Origin: Panaeolus papilionaceus
Taxonomy: Eukaryota > Basidiomycota > Agaricomycetes > Agaricales
Direction: 5' to 3'
Assembly: GCA_015501605.1 (NCBI GenBank)
Contig: JADNRZ010000009.1
Coordinates: 682,001 to 746,000 of the forward strand
DNA: 64,000 nucleotides
The translations under genes were made by a program, and so were the position numbers. Position 1 is the first letter of the stretch, and every line of letters begins with the position of its first letter. The notes beneath the pieces were generated by a model. The model made no database searches. It saw only the letters and a program-made list of their open reading frames with translations, and was not told the DNA's origin. Positions 1 through 11,384 of this stretch are shown here, in pieces.

Positions 1-327
1 TGTGCGTCGGAGTGCCGGACGCAAAGCCACTTGGGCAAGGCGCGCTTGTGGGAGCATTTAGATGAAGGGGTATGGGGAAGTAAAAGGTCTAAAGAAGGTC
101 TAAACGTTGTCCTGAATGGCCCGAAGTCGTGTAAATGGCCACCCGCTGAACCAAATCGCGACCAGGTAGACACGTGATATGCCCCTGTTTGGGAATTTCA
201 GATTGACATTCCATTGACACTGACGCTCATTCATTACTTACCATCATCTGCTTTGGAATATTTAGCACCCATAATCCTCTCATTTTAAAAATAATTTCGT
301 TTTTGAAACTGATTGCATAATCTGCTC
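1..327. other. 5' intergenic region upstream of POP1
   Basis: No open frame that looks like an exon is visible on either strand. The stretch ends at the POP1 start codon and carries a CACGTG palindrome at 171-176, listed separately. A gene lying mostly outside the window could end here, but I see no exon of one. Confidence 0.5.
171..176. promoter_or_regulatory. CACGTG E-box-like palindrome upstream of POP1
   Basis: CACGTGAT lies about 155 bp before the POP1 start codon. The same core recurs in five other promoters of this window. In fungi CACGTG is the core bound by bHLH factors of the Cbf1 type. The link to any factor here is inference. Confidence 0.35.
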
Positions 328-3300
328 ATGATATCCCAGAAGCGACGAAATGGGGAAGCCAACGAAACAACAGGACGCGAGCGAAAAAAGTTAAAGATTT
401 CAGCTGCACGAGAAATAGCCGTTCAGCCGTCATCTTCAAAACAAACGCAAGATAACACTGCTGGACCCTCGAAAGTAGTTCCGACAAGTAATGCACGCTT
501 TGAGATGTCATGGGGCTATTGTCTGACGTGCCCATGATTCCCTAGGTCTGAATGGACTTCCTAGCACAATCGACGTCGAGAAGTTTGTCGAGGTATGTGA
601 TCTATTTCGACTTACTTGACAAGCCTCCAATAGTTGCAATAGGCTCGTGCTTTTGAAATTGACGCTATGCACACAGCGATGAAGACAGCGAGGTAAGACG
701 AAGTCTTGACGCTCAGACAGACAGCCGTTCTAAGGGACCCATAGTGCAAGCTCGACACATCGCGTGTGGCAAACTCTACCGCGTCACTTACGGAGGAGAG
801 CAGCCAGTCATGACGTCCGACGGGTACCCTTACGTTTGCGCGAAAAGGCTACTTCCGAGGTGAATGCACTCCGAAGTTAATCTGAGCATTGAATTGATAA
901 ATTTCAGATGGATCCGCCAAAAGCCAAGTCGGGTTCTGCCTCGTCCAAAAAGAAGAAGGGGAAATCTGGATCTCAAAGCCGAACTGAAATTCTACTCAAA
1001 CGACAAGGTAATTATAGAGCGTTTCGTATCCAAATTTTCTACCTAACAGTCTAGTAGTCGATAAAACATGGCTGGAAACACATATATGGCACGCGAAGAG
1101 GATGCACATGGATAATATGTGGGGGTACCGTCTGGTACGACCGTCTTCCGTTCAATCCTTTTTTTTCGTTCTCAATATTTTGCAGGCCGTTAGTCCTACT
1201 GACAAATGTTATCGTCCCTCACTTCGCGCTATTCAACACGACTCCATCATTCACGACGCCTCGTACTATTCCATGGTTGAGCTTGTCGGGCCCGAAAGGC
1301 TGATAACAAGCTTATTGGAGCTCTGCTGCGACCCACAAAACCCAAGTCCTGGATCTAAGAGGTGAACATACTCATACCTCTTCGCTCCTTCGCCCTGACA
1401 CCCACCGACAGATATTTGAACGGATCTCGCGTGTACCAGACTCACGTCTATACTCCAGGAGCATTTCCTCTTGGTTTAATAGGTCCTATGACAATATTGT
1501 GGCAGCCATCAGCCAAAGATTCTGGAGCTCAGTCTACAGCTGGGACGCAAGTATCAACACAGTTCTCAACCTCGACATCTACGAGCTCAACGAAACGCTT
1601 TGCGTGGCTGCGATTCCACCCATCTATTTACCTGGGTGTCATGGAAGCTTTGAAGACAGCGGCATCACGGACCATGTCTGCGTATCAATCTCAAATCCCA
1701 GATGGGCAACCACAATCTCTTGACATTGTCGATCTCAAAGGACGCTTAAATGTCTTTGAAATTATGGGTCCTAAATCGAGTCAGGTCATCAAAGGTGCTC
1801 TAAGCCCTATCTCCTCCGACAAGCGTCAGCCATTCCTGGAAGTATGTGATGTAGTCCTGTTGTTATCGGTGGGAAGATGCTGAACTTTGTTTTCATAATA
1901 GTTGTGGAGATCCTTGAAAAGTTTGCAAAGCGCAGGTTCCCTTCCCCGTGGAATGGTAATTGGGTGCACTGTAGAAGACCCAAGACTAAAGTAAATAACT
2001 CTATCCACCTACCTATTGTTATCTCTGTTAACTTGATCTTCAGGTTCCCTCCGAAGAATGCTCGACCTGATAAAAACGCCTCAGGAGGAATCGTACTTCC
2101 TTCACCATCACTCGCTGAAAGTGATATCTGGGATGACTCGATTCGTCTTGGATTGAAGAAACTGAAGTTCAAGCAAGCTGACCTTGATGCTCGTCGATCA
2201 AAGGTACCTATTACAATTATTTTCTCTGCACTTCTTTGAATTTAACATAATATTATCTCCAGAACGAGGTACCAGGAACCCGTCTACAGGCTCTACGACA
2301 AGATGACAAAGTTCCTATTCTCCTCATTCAACATTCCTGGGAGTCCTCTGAAGACGATGCAAAAGCACTTCACGGCTGGATGGTCATCGTACCAGAAGGA
2401 TGGTCTATGCCATTTTTCAGCTCTCTGATTTTCACTGGCTCGCGTGTCGCCGGCCAGCACGAAAGACAGACTCAGGTATACGAAGCTGGTCTGCCTTATT
2501 TCCCCCGAGATTATCCATGCACAAATTCTTATACAACCTACGCTGAGGAAAGGGCCACACAGGATAAAGCCACTTGGGAGAAGAAACCACCTGCTAAACG
2601 GCCCAACTATGATGCATTAGGTACCAAGAGTCCCTGGCGAGCAGACTGGGACACAATTCTGGGAATCACACCGCCTGATGCAACGGCCGACTTTCTGGCA
2701 ACCCAGCGTGAACCTCAAGAGAGTACGATGTCCGTTCAGCCATGGCTGCTACAAGGACCAGGGATAAAGAAGACTATATCCAACCTTTTCTCAGTCTTCA
2801 ATCACGGTACATCCTTGGTAACAGACCTCAACAAAATCCGCCTGAAGCGTGGCTGGGACCCTCTGCCCAGGGGGATCAAGCCTGCGTCACTCCTTCAGGG
2901 TGCGTTGGTCAACGTCCGACTGACGATGTGTTCTAGAGGAACTCCAGATGATCTGGCGATGCTCTATCCACTGTCCGATGACCGTGTGAGGCAGTGGAAG
3001 AGGCTTCTGGACGCGCGCAAATCCAAGGAGACTCTTTTGGATGAAATCAAGGAAGAAGAGGTAAAGTTTGCTGTTCCCCGATCCTTGATATACGAATGCT
3101 GATAAAATGCATCCAGTTGGCTGGACAGACTGAAGGTGTAGGTGATATCATCGGCAGTGTCACTACAGGTCACTTCTCTTTCCTGCGGGGACAAGGGTTC
3201 GCTGTCGGAGCTGTCTCCCTGGCCAGTCTCATCCAACTCGAAAAACAACATGCTCGGCTGCACCCTAATACGAAGAACCAGGAGGATTTGCCGACGTTTA

Positions 3301-3362
3301 TTGTGGCTGTCCGCAACGGTAATGGCAGGCTTTATCGCGCTGTATATCTCGAGGTTGTGTAA
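328..3362 (+). CDS. POP1: Ribonuclease P/MRP protein subunit POP1
   Basis: Large protein subunit of RNase P and RNase MRP, which mature tRNA 5' ends and pre-rRNA in the nucleus or nucleolus. Exons: 328-487, 546-592, 643-692, 745-859, 908-1007, 1055-1134, 1186-1361, 1412-1841, 1902-1990, 2044-2203, 2263-3060, 3117-3362. Phases close and give about 816 aa. The N-terminal POP1 domain holds the basic motif LPRHLRRRAASH and later the motif THIWHAKRMHM. The POPLD domain begins near residue 500 (GWMVIVPEGWSMPFF, then GSRVAGQHERQTQ). The C terminus has GHFSFLRGQGFAVG. The first ATG after an upstream in-frame TTG codon was taken as the start; the N terminus is basic and nuclear-like. Its 3' end faces the Borealin-like gene, 191 bp away. 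Identification is firm; exon 1 is the least certain border. Confidence 0.93.
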
Positions 3363-3553
3363 GTGGTTAAGTAGACCTTGTCGCTCAAATATTAGTTATT
3401 CTTCTACAACTGCCGAGTCAATTATATCCTGTCCATGAGCTAGTACAGTAGCGAGATTGGGAGGTCAGTGAGGTGTGGAAAAAGGTGAATAAATATGATG
3501 AAAAAGAGGTAAACTACAGCCCAAAATATAGGGGAGGAAATATGCACGGAGTA

Positions 3554-5108
3554 TCACTTGTCCAGCTTCCACTTGTCAACGGTAGCTTGTATTAGGCGAC
3601 CCATCTCCGCTTTGGCCTGCTTTTTGGCACTGTCCGATATTCCTTCCAGTGCGTCTAATGCACCCGGCGAAGTTTGTAAGGGGTCAAATTCCAGGACCTG
3701 GCCATCCTTGGTCGGGATAGCCACCAGTGCAGAAAACGACCGTGTATGTTTGGTTGCAGGTTTTGGTGTTTGTTCCACCATGTTTGTCGGACGACTGGAA
3801 GGGAAGCGGAAAGAACCCAAATTGCTCTTGGGTCCATCCTGATTTGAGGTGCTTTGTGAGGGATCACGCGAAGGTGCTGATGATTCTGGATATGAGGTTG
3901 CAGTGTAAAAGCTCGCCTGGGACTCGGTTCTTGAGTGCAACCCACTTATCACCGCTGACGGATCTCGTCGGATAATGATACCACTCTTTGTACGCTTCAA
4001 TTCTTGATGCCCGTTGTTCTGCGTACTATGCAAGCTCTGTTGGCTTGAGCTATGCTGTGTTTCATCATCCTCCGCTTCCAGTTCTGCCATTTCGATCCCT
4101 TTGAACCAGCCCAATCCAAACTCGTAAGGATTGGCTAATGGAGATCCATTCACACTGAGCATGTTCTCGTCCTTACGTGGTAGTCGCATCATTGTTTGCT
4201 GTCCTTGTAGCGGCGGAGGGGGGTATGCGGGTCCCTTTGATTGGAGTAATGGGTTGAAGCTGGAGCTGGATGGAACGCGTCTCTGCTGCGGTGCCAGTGC
4301 AGGTTTGGATGAACTGGGCTTCACGGGTGAGGCAGGACGGGGATATAGTGAAGTTGATGTGCTGAAAGGAGCCCGTGGTTTTTGGGGACTCGGGGAAGCA
4401 ATTGCTCGGGGTAGTGTACGACTCTAAAATAGTCCAGTTAATCAAGGGTAGGATGTAGGGTAGTGAAAAAGGTAATTGTACCATGACTGGTGTTTTGTTT
4501 CCTGTGGAGAGCATCCGTGATCGTTGAGCAGTACCAGGGCCGGTAGACGAGCCAGCCTTCTTTGGTGAAGCCAGTTGTGTACGTGCTAGATCTAGCGTCA
4601 GACAGGCTACAGTGGACACAATGTTAACACATACCATTCTTCAGAGCTCGTTGAGCATCAGTATCCTTGCTAGATCCTGCCTCTGCCTCTGCCTCTTGAC
4701 TAGCGACCCATTTCCTCTTCCTCATACTCTTGTCGATCTCTGCAAAGGACGAATCCACACCAGCAGCTACCAAACGTTCCTTCTGATAACCTCTCAACGC
4801 TGACTGAATGTTTCCCTCGTATTTCTCTCCGAATTCCCTCATTGTCATTCCTCTGACTTGTTTCGGTATCCTTGAGACCTGACCCTCCTGATGCAAAGTA
4901 AAGTTTTCCAGTCTGTCAGCTAGCCATGCTTCAAACTGTCGAGTCCGATGTGCAACTGTAGAAAGTGGGTTGATGGGTCAGATTGATATTTTTAGTAATA
5001 AAATCTTATGAAATTAAATTAAAAACCTTCAATGTCCAAGTTTGCTATAAGTTGCCTCTTTTCTTCATCACTATAGTGGCGTTTAGCTGTCGGAATTTCG
5101 AAATCCAT
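3554..5108 (-). CDS. Borealin/Nbl1-like chromosomal passenger complex subunit
   Basis: Likely the Borealin (Dasra/Nbl1) subunit that, with INCENP and Survivin, targets Aurora B to centromeres and the midzone. Exons in transcript order: 5108-5027, 4955-4635, 4606-4482, 4423-3554; about 465 aa. The N terminus has the Borealin helix: LADRLENF followed by RIPKQVRGMTMREFGEKY at about residues 45-80. A long Ser/Pro/Arg-rich disordered middle follows. The C-terminal 60 residues (motif DGQVLEFDP, then a basic helix ending in WKLDK) may be the dimerisation region. The first exon was found by reading upstream of the longest ORF: it starts MDFEIPTAKRHYSDEEKR and joins in phase. It diverges from the ERG26-like gene across 235 bp. 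The N-terminal family call is strong; the C-terminal domain assignment is inference. Confidence 0.85.
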
Positions 5109-5198
5109 TTCAAAGAGTCTATAGAGTGTATAATCAGAACAATCAACGAACAAGAGTTCGTCGAAACCAAAGTCAAGTCGCGACTGTCACGTCTAGAT

Positions 5199-5204
5199 CA
5201 CGTG
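5199..5204. promoter_or_regulatory. CACGTG palindrome in the Borealin/ERG26 divergent promoter
   Basis: The core lies about 90 bp upstream of the Borealin-like start and 140 bp upstream of the ERG26-like start, so it could serve both. It belongs to the recurrent CACGTG set of this window. Confidence 0.35.
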
Positions 5205-5343
5205 GTACGTGTCTACCTGGCCGAGTCGGCGGCAGTGGGGGAGCGCCAAAAATAAATTGGCTGCTTTAGTCGTTCGATCTTTGGTTTTGGCCAGCGCTGT
5301 TCCTTTCTTTCTCCATACTACATCCTTCCTTATCTTAATTATT

Positions 5344-6878
5344 ATGACTTCAACAAAATCAAGGGATGTCTACATGGTTATTGGTGGAAATGGATTTTTA
5401 GGTCGCCATATTGTTCAACAATTACAGCAAAGAGGGGACATTGTCTCTGCTTTTGACATCGTAGCACGCTACGACGATGTCCCTTTCTATCCTGGTGACA
5501 TTACAGACCAATCATGCGTCGAATCAGCAATTCGTAGGGTATGTGCTTTCAAATTAAATCGTGGTTTTATTCTAAATAAATTACAGAGTGGAACAACCTG
5601 CATTATCCATACAGCGTCACCACACGCTTCACTCAACAAACCCGACGTTTTCTACAAGGTTAATGTGGAAGGAACAAGGACAATTATCGCTGCAGCAGTT
5701 GCTACAGGTGTTCGCAAGCTCGTCTTCACCAGCTCTGCCGGAGTTGTGTTCAATGGAACAGACAACATCGATATTGACGAGAGAGTACCCATCCCCGAAG
5801 TGCCAATGGACGCCTATAACGACACCAAAGCAAAGGCTGAGGCGCTAGTACTAGAGGCAAATGGAAAGGGCGGATTGTTGACTGTCGCTCTTCGCCCAGC
5901 AGGTATTTTCGGGTACGTCTGCTGTTTTACGTTTTTCTTCCCCTGAGCTAATATGACAGCACAGACCTGGTGACCGCCAAGCTATGACTGGTTTCTACCA
6001 AGTATACGAAGGCGGAAAGACACACTTTCAAGTCGGTGACAACACCAACATGTTTGACTGGACCTACGTCGGAAACGTGGCATACGCTCACTTGCTAGCT
6101 GCCGACAAACTCGAGACACCAGCCCCTGCACCACCCCTCGCCTCCCTGGAAAAAGAACCACTAAGCATCGACGAAATTCCCGACTTGACTGAGGAAGAAC
6201 TCGAACTGATTGACTACCCCGTTGCACCTGTCGATATCACAACTGGCCGTCATCGCGTCCCCACTTGCGAAGCACGACCTCTCGGTCCCTATATCACCCC
6301 GCCCCCCAACGCCGAAAAAATTGCTGCTGCATTCGAAAACCCAGAATCGACCGCCACTCCTCGACCCGTCACCCGCACCCGCTTCGATCCGCTCTCAGAA
6401 CATGGTCTGAAGAGGGAGAAACTGCGTCGACCAGAAGTGAACCCTCTACAAGTCGCCGGTCAAGTGTTCTTCATCACTAACGGCGAACCAACGTACTTCT
6501 GGGACTTCCCCCGCATTATTTGGAGTGAGCTCGACAACTATTTCCCTGGCAAGAGGACACCTCGCAGTCCTACTGTCCTTCCGAGGTCGGTGGGGCTGGC
6601 GTTAGCTAGCGCCTCGGAGTGGTTTGGATATCTCACAGGCCGTGAGGTCACATTTACCCGGTTCAAGGTCACTTTCAGCTGCGCGAACCGTTACCACAAT
6701 ATTGAGAAGGCAAGAAGGGTGCTTGGATATGAGCCTCAGGTTGGTCTCCAGGAGGGTGTTAAGAGGACCATTGAGGTGTGTAAAAAAGTTTCTCATTCTT
6801 TGTTAAGTTTCTGACGTTTGATACTTGCAATAGTGGTGGTATGCTGACCATATGGCCAGCAAAAATAAAAGCGGATAG
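5344..6878 (+). CDS. ERG26: Sterol-4-alpha-carboxylate 3-dehydrogenase (3-beta-HSD family)
   Basis: NAD(P)-dependent C-3 dehydrogenase/C-4 decarboxylase of ergosterol C-4 demethylation, expected at the ER. Exons 5344-5538, 5587-5912, 5965-6775, 6834-6878; 458 aa. The Rossmann motif GGNGFLG is near residue 15. The catalytic YxxxK is YNDTK near residue 160. FITNGEPTYFWDF and a C-terminal IEWWYADH match the 3-beta-HSD/isomerase fold. Between the SDR core and the FITNGEP segment lies an acidic, Pro-rich insert of about 100 residues, which explains why the protein is longer than yeast Erg26 (about 349 aa). The start is the ATG just before the Rossmann strand; the longer upstream frame has no homology-like content. 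Other 3-beta-HSD family members cannot be excluded. Confidence 0.86.
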
Positions 6879-7125
6879 TCGCACTCTTATGTCCTTTCCT
6901 AACCACCAGCCTATTTGTTAGATACCTTGTTTCACCTGCTAGTCAACGTTTTATACCTATTTAATCTGACCTATATGGAGATCAGTGCATTTATCGACAT
7001 AGTTCTGTCCTGTTCATGATAAAGGTGTTGAGTCGACAGCGTCGACTACCAAATTTGCAGTTGCAAGTCGCCTCGATCAAATTCTATAATCACGTTTCAA
7101 CTAAGAATTTCATCCCATTACCACC

Positions 7126-8422
7126 ATGTCTGAACAAGCTATCTTCCCCCGTCTCTGTCCATCCTACATCCTCGCCTTCCAATTCTCCTCATGGTACCCT
7201 CTCTTCGAAAAACACACAATCCGAAGCACCATCATCCGGCCCCTATCGTCTGAATTTCAAGATTACCTCAACGCAGATGGCATATTCGTTCCTCAAGGGT
7301 CTGAAAACGCGTAGGCACACCTTTCAAATCACCCAAAGACTGTGCAAGTTCAATTGAATAGAATATCATGATCACACAGACCTGCGATTACTGAATTATC
7401 AGACGACGAAGGCGACGAAGATGATGAGGATGGAGAAGAAACGAAGACTTACACATTCCCGGAGCTAGACAGTCAGATCCGCTCAGCGGTGCAGGAATAC
7501 GACGCCGTATTCCCCAAACTCAACTTTTCATCACCAAAGGCACGTCTTTTCTCTCCTTTTTTCAAGTATCCATTTCCAAACCGAAATTAATCTGACCCAT
7601 AATGAGCAGGATGCATCATGGCTCCTCCCCGCCTCCTCGCCCCTAAAATGCACATCCCCTGCAGATGTCTACATGCTCCTCAAATCCTCTGATTTCATAA
7701 CACACGATCTCGACCCCTCCAACGTCTTTGAAGGCTGCGACGCCGTCTCGTCGGGAAATGATTCTCAAAAGCCGAAATATAACCTCGAACTTGTGTTGAG
7801 GAAATGGTATCCCGTCGATCGAGCGAGAGAGCTAAGATGCTTCGTTAGGAATGATGTACTCATTGGTGAGTTTATATCTACCTTGCTACCTTATCTCACT
7901 GGGCTGATGAATTACGGCTTGTCAAGGTATAACCCAACGAGACAACAATTACTACGAGTTCTGGAACGACTCCAACACTCAAAAAAAAGTAGTCCAGTCC
8001 GTCAAAAGCTTCTGGGAGAGCACAATCAAACCACGTTGGCACTCAGAACCCAATTGTACGTTTCTCAGGATTAACCAACCGACTGCGATGTTGAAGAAAA
8101 GTTAGATGTCTTTGACTTCCTCCTCACTCGAGACCTATCCAGAGGCCATATCCTAGATTTCAATCCCTACGCACCCAAAACCGATTCCCTTCTCTTTACC
8201 TATCCAGAATTACAAGAAATCGCAGATGCAAACGGAGCACCTCAACTGAGGGTAATCGACTCAGCTAGACACCCAGCAGCAGCTTCCAATGTTCCAGCCC
8301 ACCAGCACAACATGATTCCCTTCGAAGCCGTCAACCTTAGCTCTGGTCGTGACATTGAAGAGTTTGCCGACACCTGGAAAGATTCACTCAAAGAAAGTAT
8401 GAAGCCAGAGTCGGACGAATAG
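7126..8422 (+). CDS. CDC123: CDC123/D123 family eIF2 assembly factor
   Basis: Cdc123 is an ATP-grasp-like cytosolic chaperone that joins eIF2 gamma to alpha during eIF2 assembly. Exons 7126-7310, 7380-7539, 7610-7865, 7927-8055, 8106-8422; 348 aa, the usual family size. The N terminus has [17 protein letters not shown]. Later motifs are [21 protein letters not shown], split by introns, YYEFW, and the metal/ATP-site-like [11 protein letters not shown]. An acidic stretch follows exon 1. Intron 2 needs a GC donor (7540-7541) to keep the family sequence in frame; using the nearby GT would shift it. The last intron ends at TTAG (8104-8105), which gives the expected YVFDF. The 3' end is 124 bp from the convergent desaturase gene. 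Confidence 0.92.
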
Positions 8423-8546
8423 TGGTTCTATGATTGTAATTTATTAATGATAATAATCGTTAAACACGCTGGAGTGTCGACATAGTTGTGTCATGCAACA
8501 TTATTCTAGTATAATGGGGGGTATGATGTGAAAGTTCGTATCACTT

Positions 8547-10224
8547 TTACTTGACTTCAACACCGGAGTCGCTGGCAGAGCTCTCGGGGAGCTGAGGGCG
8601 CATCTTGGCAAGACCGTAAGCGTTCTTGAAGAAGACGACATCACCTTCATCCTCGACGAACTTGCACTCCCTGACGACACGGTAGACCTCTGACCAGCCG
8701 GCGGGCCCACCCTCAACGGGGATACCAGCAGATGCGAGTTTCTTCTTCAAAGCAGCGCTAGCTTCCCAGGCATTGTAATGCGGAATCTTGCTAGAGACGT
8801 GGTGAAGAACGTGAGTCTCGGCGATACCGTTGGTAGCATGAGCACCAATCCAGGCGAAGAACGGGCCGAGGTCTCCCAAGGTGTTACGGTCAAGGGTAGC
8901 AAGAGCACCACGGGCAAAGTTGAACTCGGGAGCACGGTAGTGGGGAAGGAGGGGATCGGTGTGCTGGAGGAAAGTGATGAGGACGAGCCAGTGGTTAACC
9001 CTAAAGCAAATGATTAATTCGAAACAAATTTTATTCTCTTTTCTGCAGTTAAACTTACCAGAGGTAGGGGATGAGGTAGGTCCTGAGAACGGTGACGAAT
9101 CCCCAGTGGAAAATGGCAGCGGTGACACCGGAGAGCCAGAGCATGATACCAATGGTAGACAGAGTGACCTGTCCCTGATGGTGGGGCTGGAACATAGGGG
9201 ACTCAGAGTTGAAGTCTAAAAATAGACATGGTCAAATTTTACGAATAAGATAAACATCGAGAATCAAACTCACGGCTAGATCCTGCGGGGTAGCGCTTTT
9301 GACCGGAGGCGTTCATGGTGATGTACGCGGGCCATCCTCCAAGCTAGATAGACAGGTTAAATGGATGTGATATTGGAAATGAATGAACAACGCACAAGGT
9401 AGGTGGCGCCCGTGCAAATAGCACCGATAGGGGAATCACCAAGAGCATCCCAGAGCTCCTTCTTGACCTCGGCGGTGACGCGCGAACCAAGCAGGTCAGT
9501 CTTAGTGGTATCGAGAGGAGGAAGGCCGAGTTCTGAACGAGTCGAGGGAACGAAGACCTGATCCTGGGTCATATGTCCGGTCGAGGCATGGTGCTTAGCG
9601 TGAGTGATACGCCAGGAGTGGTAGGGAACGCCAAGTCTTAAAAAGGAAATCACATGTTAAAATTCTTCCCCAAAACTCAATTGAGGAACAAAAATAAAAT
9701 TATTACTTACGCCGAGTGAAGGATGAATCCGACGGTGTTATTAATTGTTTTCGATTCCGAGAATGCTTGATGGCCACACTCGTGTCCGATGACCCAGAGT
9801 CCGGTGGCGAAAAGACCAGCCCAGAAGGTATACAGAGCCCAAAGAGAGAAGCGGGCGGCGGTATAGAGGTAGGGGTTAGGCAAAGAAAGGTGCTCTGGGG
9901 TGATGAAAGCATCGAGGTACTTGGTACCCTTCCAGAAACCGTAAATGACGGCCATATCCCAGAAACTGTTGAAGCGAATAAAATTAAATATTGACGTGTC
10001 ACTGTGTAGACTGTTCGACGTACATGTAGGTCGAGGACCTCAACGCTGAGCGCTTGAAGCAGTGTGCACTAAGAAGCGAAATGGTTGTCAACAACATAAC
10101 AACGACGCGTAGAAGAAGCAACGTACGGAATGGCATCGAGCAAGTCCTTAATAGGAATGTCGGGAACCTTGTAGACACCCTGCTCAACGGTGGTAACGTT
10201 CTGGACGTCGTTTTTGCGTGCCAT
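8547..10224 (-). CDS. FAD2: Delta-12 (omega-6) fatty acid desaturase
   Basis: Membrane di-iron desaturase that converts oleoyl to linoleoyl chains in the ER. Exons in transcript order: 10224-10127, 10068-10024, 9965-9711, 9636-9396, 9343-9274, 9215-9059, 9000-8547; 439 aa, typical for fungal FAD2. Three histidine boxes are visible: HECGHQAF, HSWRITHAKHH and HVLHH. The FAD2 signature IPAHCFKRSALRSSTY sits just after residue 30. Hydrophobic membrane segments flank box 1 and lie before box 3. Introns disrupt the coding frame between the boxes, but all phases close. The start is the ATG before ARKNDVQN. It is convergent with CDC123. A delta-12 call is favoured over delta-15 (omega-3) by overall resemblance; substrate position cannot be proven from sequence. 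Confidence 0.9.
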
Positions 10225-11384
10225 GGTGACCCAAGGAAGAAAGGAAAACAAAGGGGTGAATTAGACCAACACGAAGGTCGGTTTTAAGAGAGGGTGAAGA
10301 AAGACCGAGGTGTGCTCGATCATTTTATGGGGACAGGGTTCAAATCGGCAATGTCCGATCCACTGTGAATGGGGCAATTTTAAATCTAATTAATTTTTTT
10401 TATTCAAGTCCTTTCTTTTGCGTATACAGGGTCAATTAAATTATTATCACCTTTTTACGTCTTTTCCTTATCTATTTCGTTGCGGATTTATCCGTCTTTA
10501 GAGCTCTTTTTGAAGCGTAGTAGTTGAACAAACGGACATGAATTACCACCGGGTTTATGGCAATGTTCATCACTTTGGGGATGTAATCTTTCACTTGAAT
10601 ATTCCATGAACAAATCCTCGGGGCTCGATTGGAGCTGAAACCCTAGAACGCGAAAAGTAGATTCGTTTCCTTCGGTTCTCGTACGACGTGCCGATAAAAG
10701 ACCTGTCACCTCACATTCACTACATGCGTGTGAATCTTGAACAATTCTTGTGCAGCAACTCCAGTTTTTGGTGTTCAAGTCAAAGCCAGCGCTAGTCAAT
10801 ACCTTCGAGATGATAAAATGGCTTCGAGATGGTCCCGAACATCACTTGTACAGCTTGCCAATAACTGTGCCAAGTGATTGAAGCAACAGGGCGGCAAATC
10901 AAGGATACTGCACAGCCCCAATTTTCAGGCAAGTCTAAATCCGCACAAGCGAAACTTAAACTCGGTCCCGCTTACAGTCAATTAGGTCGTAAATCACAAG
11001 TAGATTTTACATTTTAAGCAGCAAGAACATGGTCACCAGTCTCCAGAAGTATATAAGAACAAGGGTACAGGAGCGATGCAGAGTAACTACAAATACTCCG
11101 ATTTCACCTCAGCAGCATGGCATTGGAGCCCCTCATGCTAGTCCCAAGATAATCATGGACCAGAGTGCAGAATTGATACATTCATTCAAAATTGTCCGTT
11201 ATATGGGGAAAATACAGAACTATGTCAAAAAATAGATATATACGCGCTGTTTCCAGACCACTGGATGAGATTAGTTTTCGATGGCGCAACACAACTCCAC
11301 TGGACAAGTGGTGAGATATATTATACAACATTTTGCGTCCACGAATTCATCATTGCAGAGCTGTAAGCCTCTCCGCCAATCCGT
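10225..11384. other. Intergenic region, desaturase 5' side to CK1-like 3' end
   Basis: About 1.16 kb without a gene I can support. A 103-codon open frame on the minus strand near 10.5-10.8 kb has no recognisable motif, no flanking exons and mixed composition, so I do not call it. The part nearest 10.22-10.45 kb should hold the desaturase promoter. Confidence 0.5.

Noticed and set aside
10488..10799. 103-codon minus-strand frame in the desaturase-CK1 gap
   Set aside because: No recognisable domain, no signal peptide, no flanking exon with matching phase.
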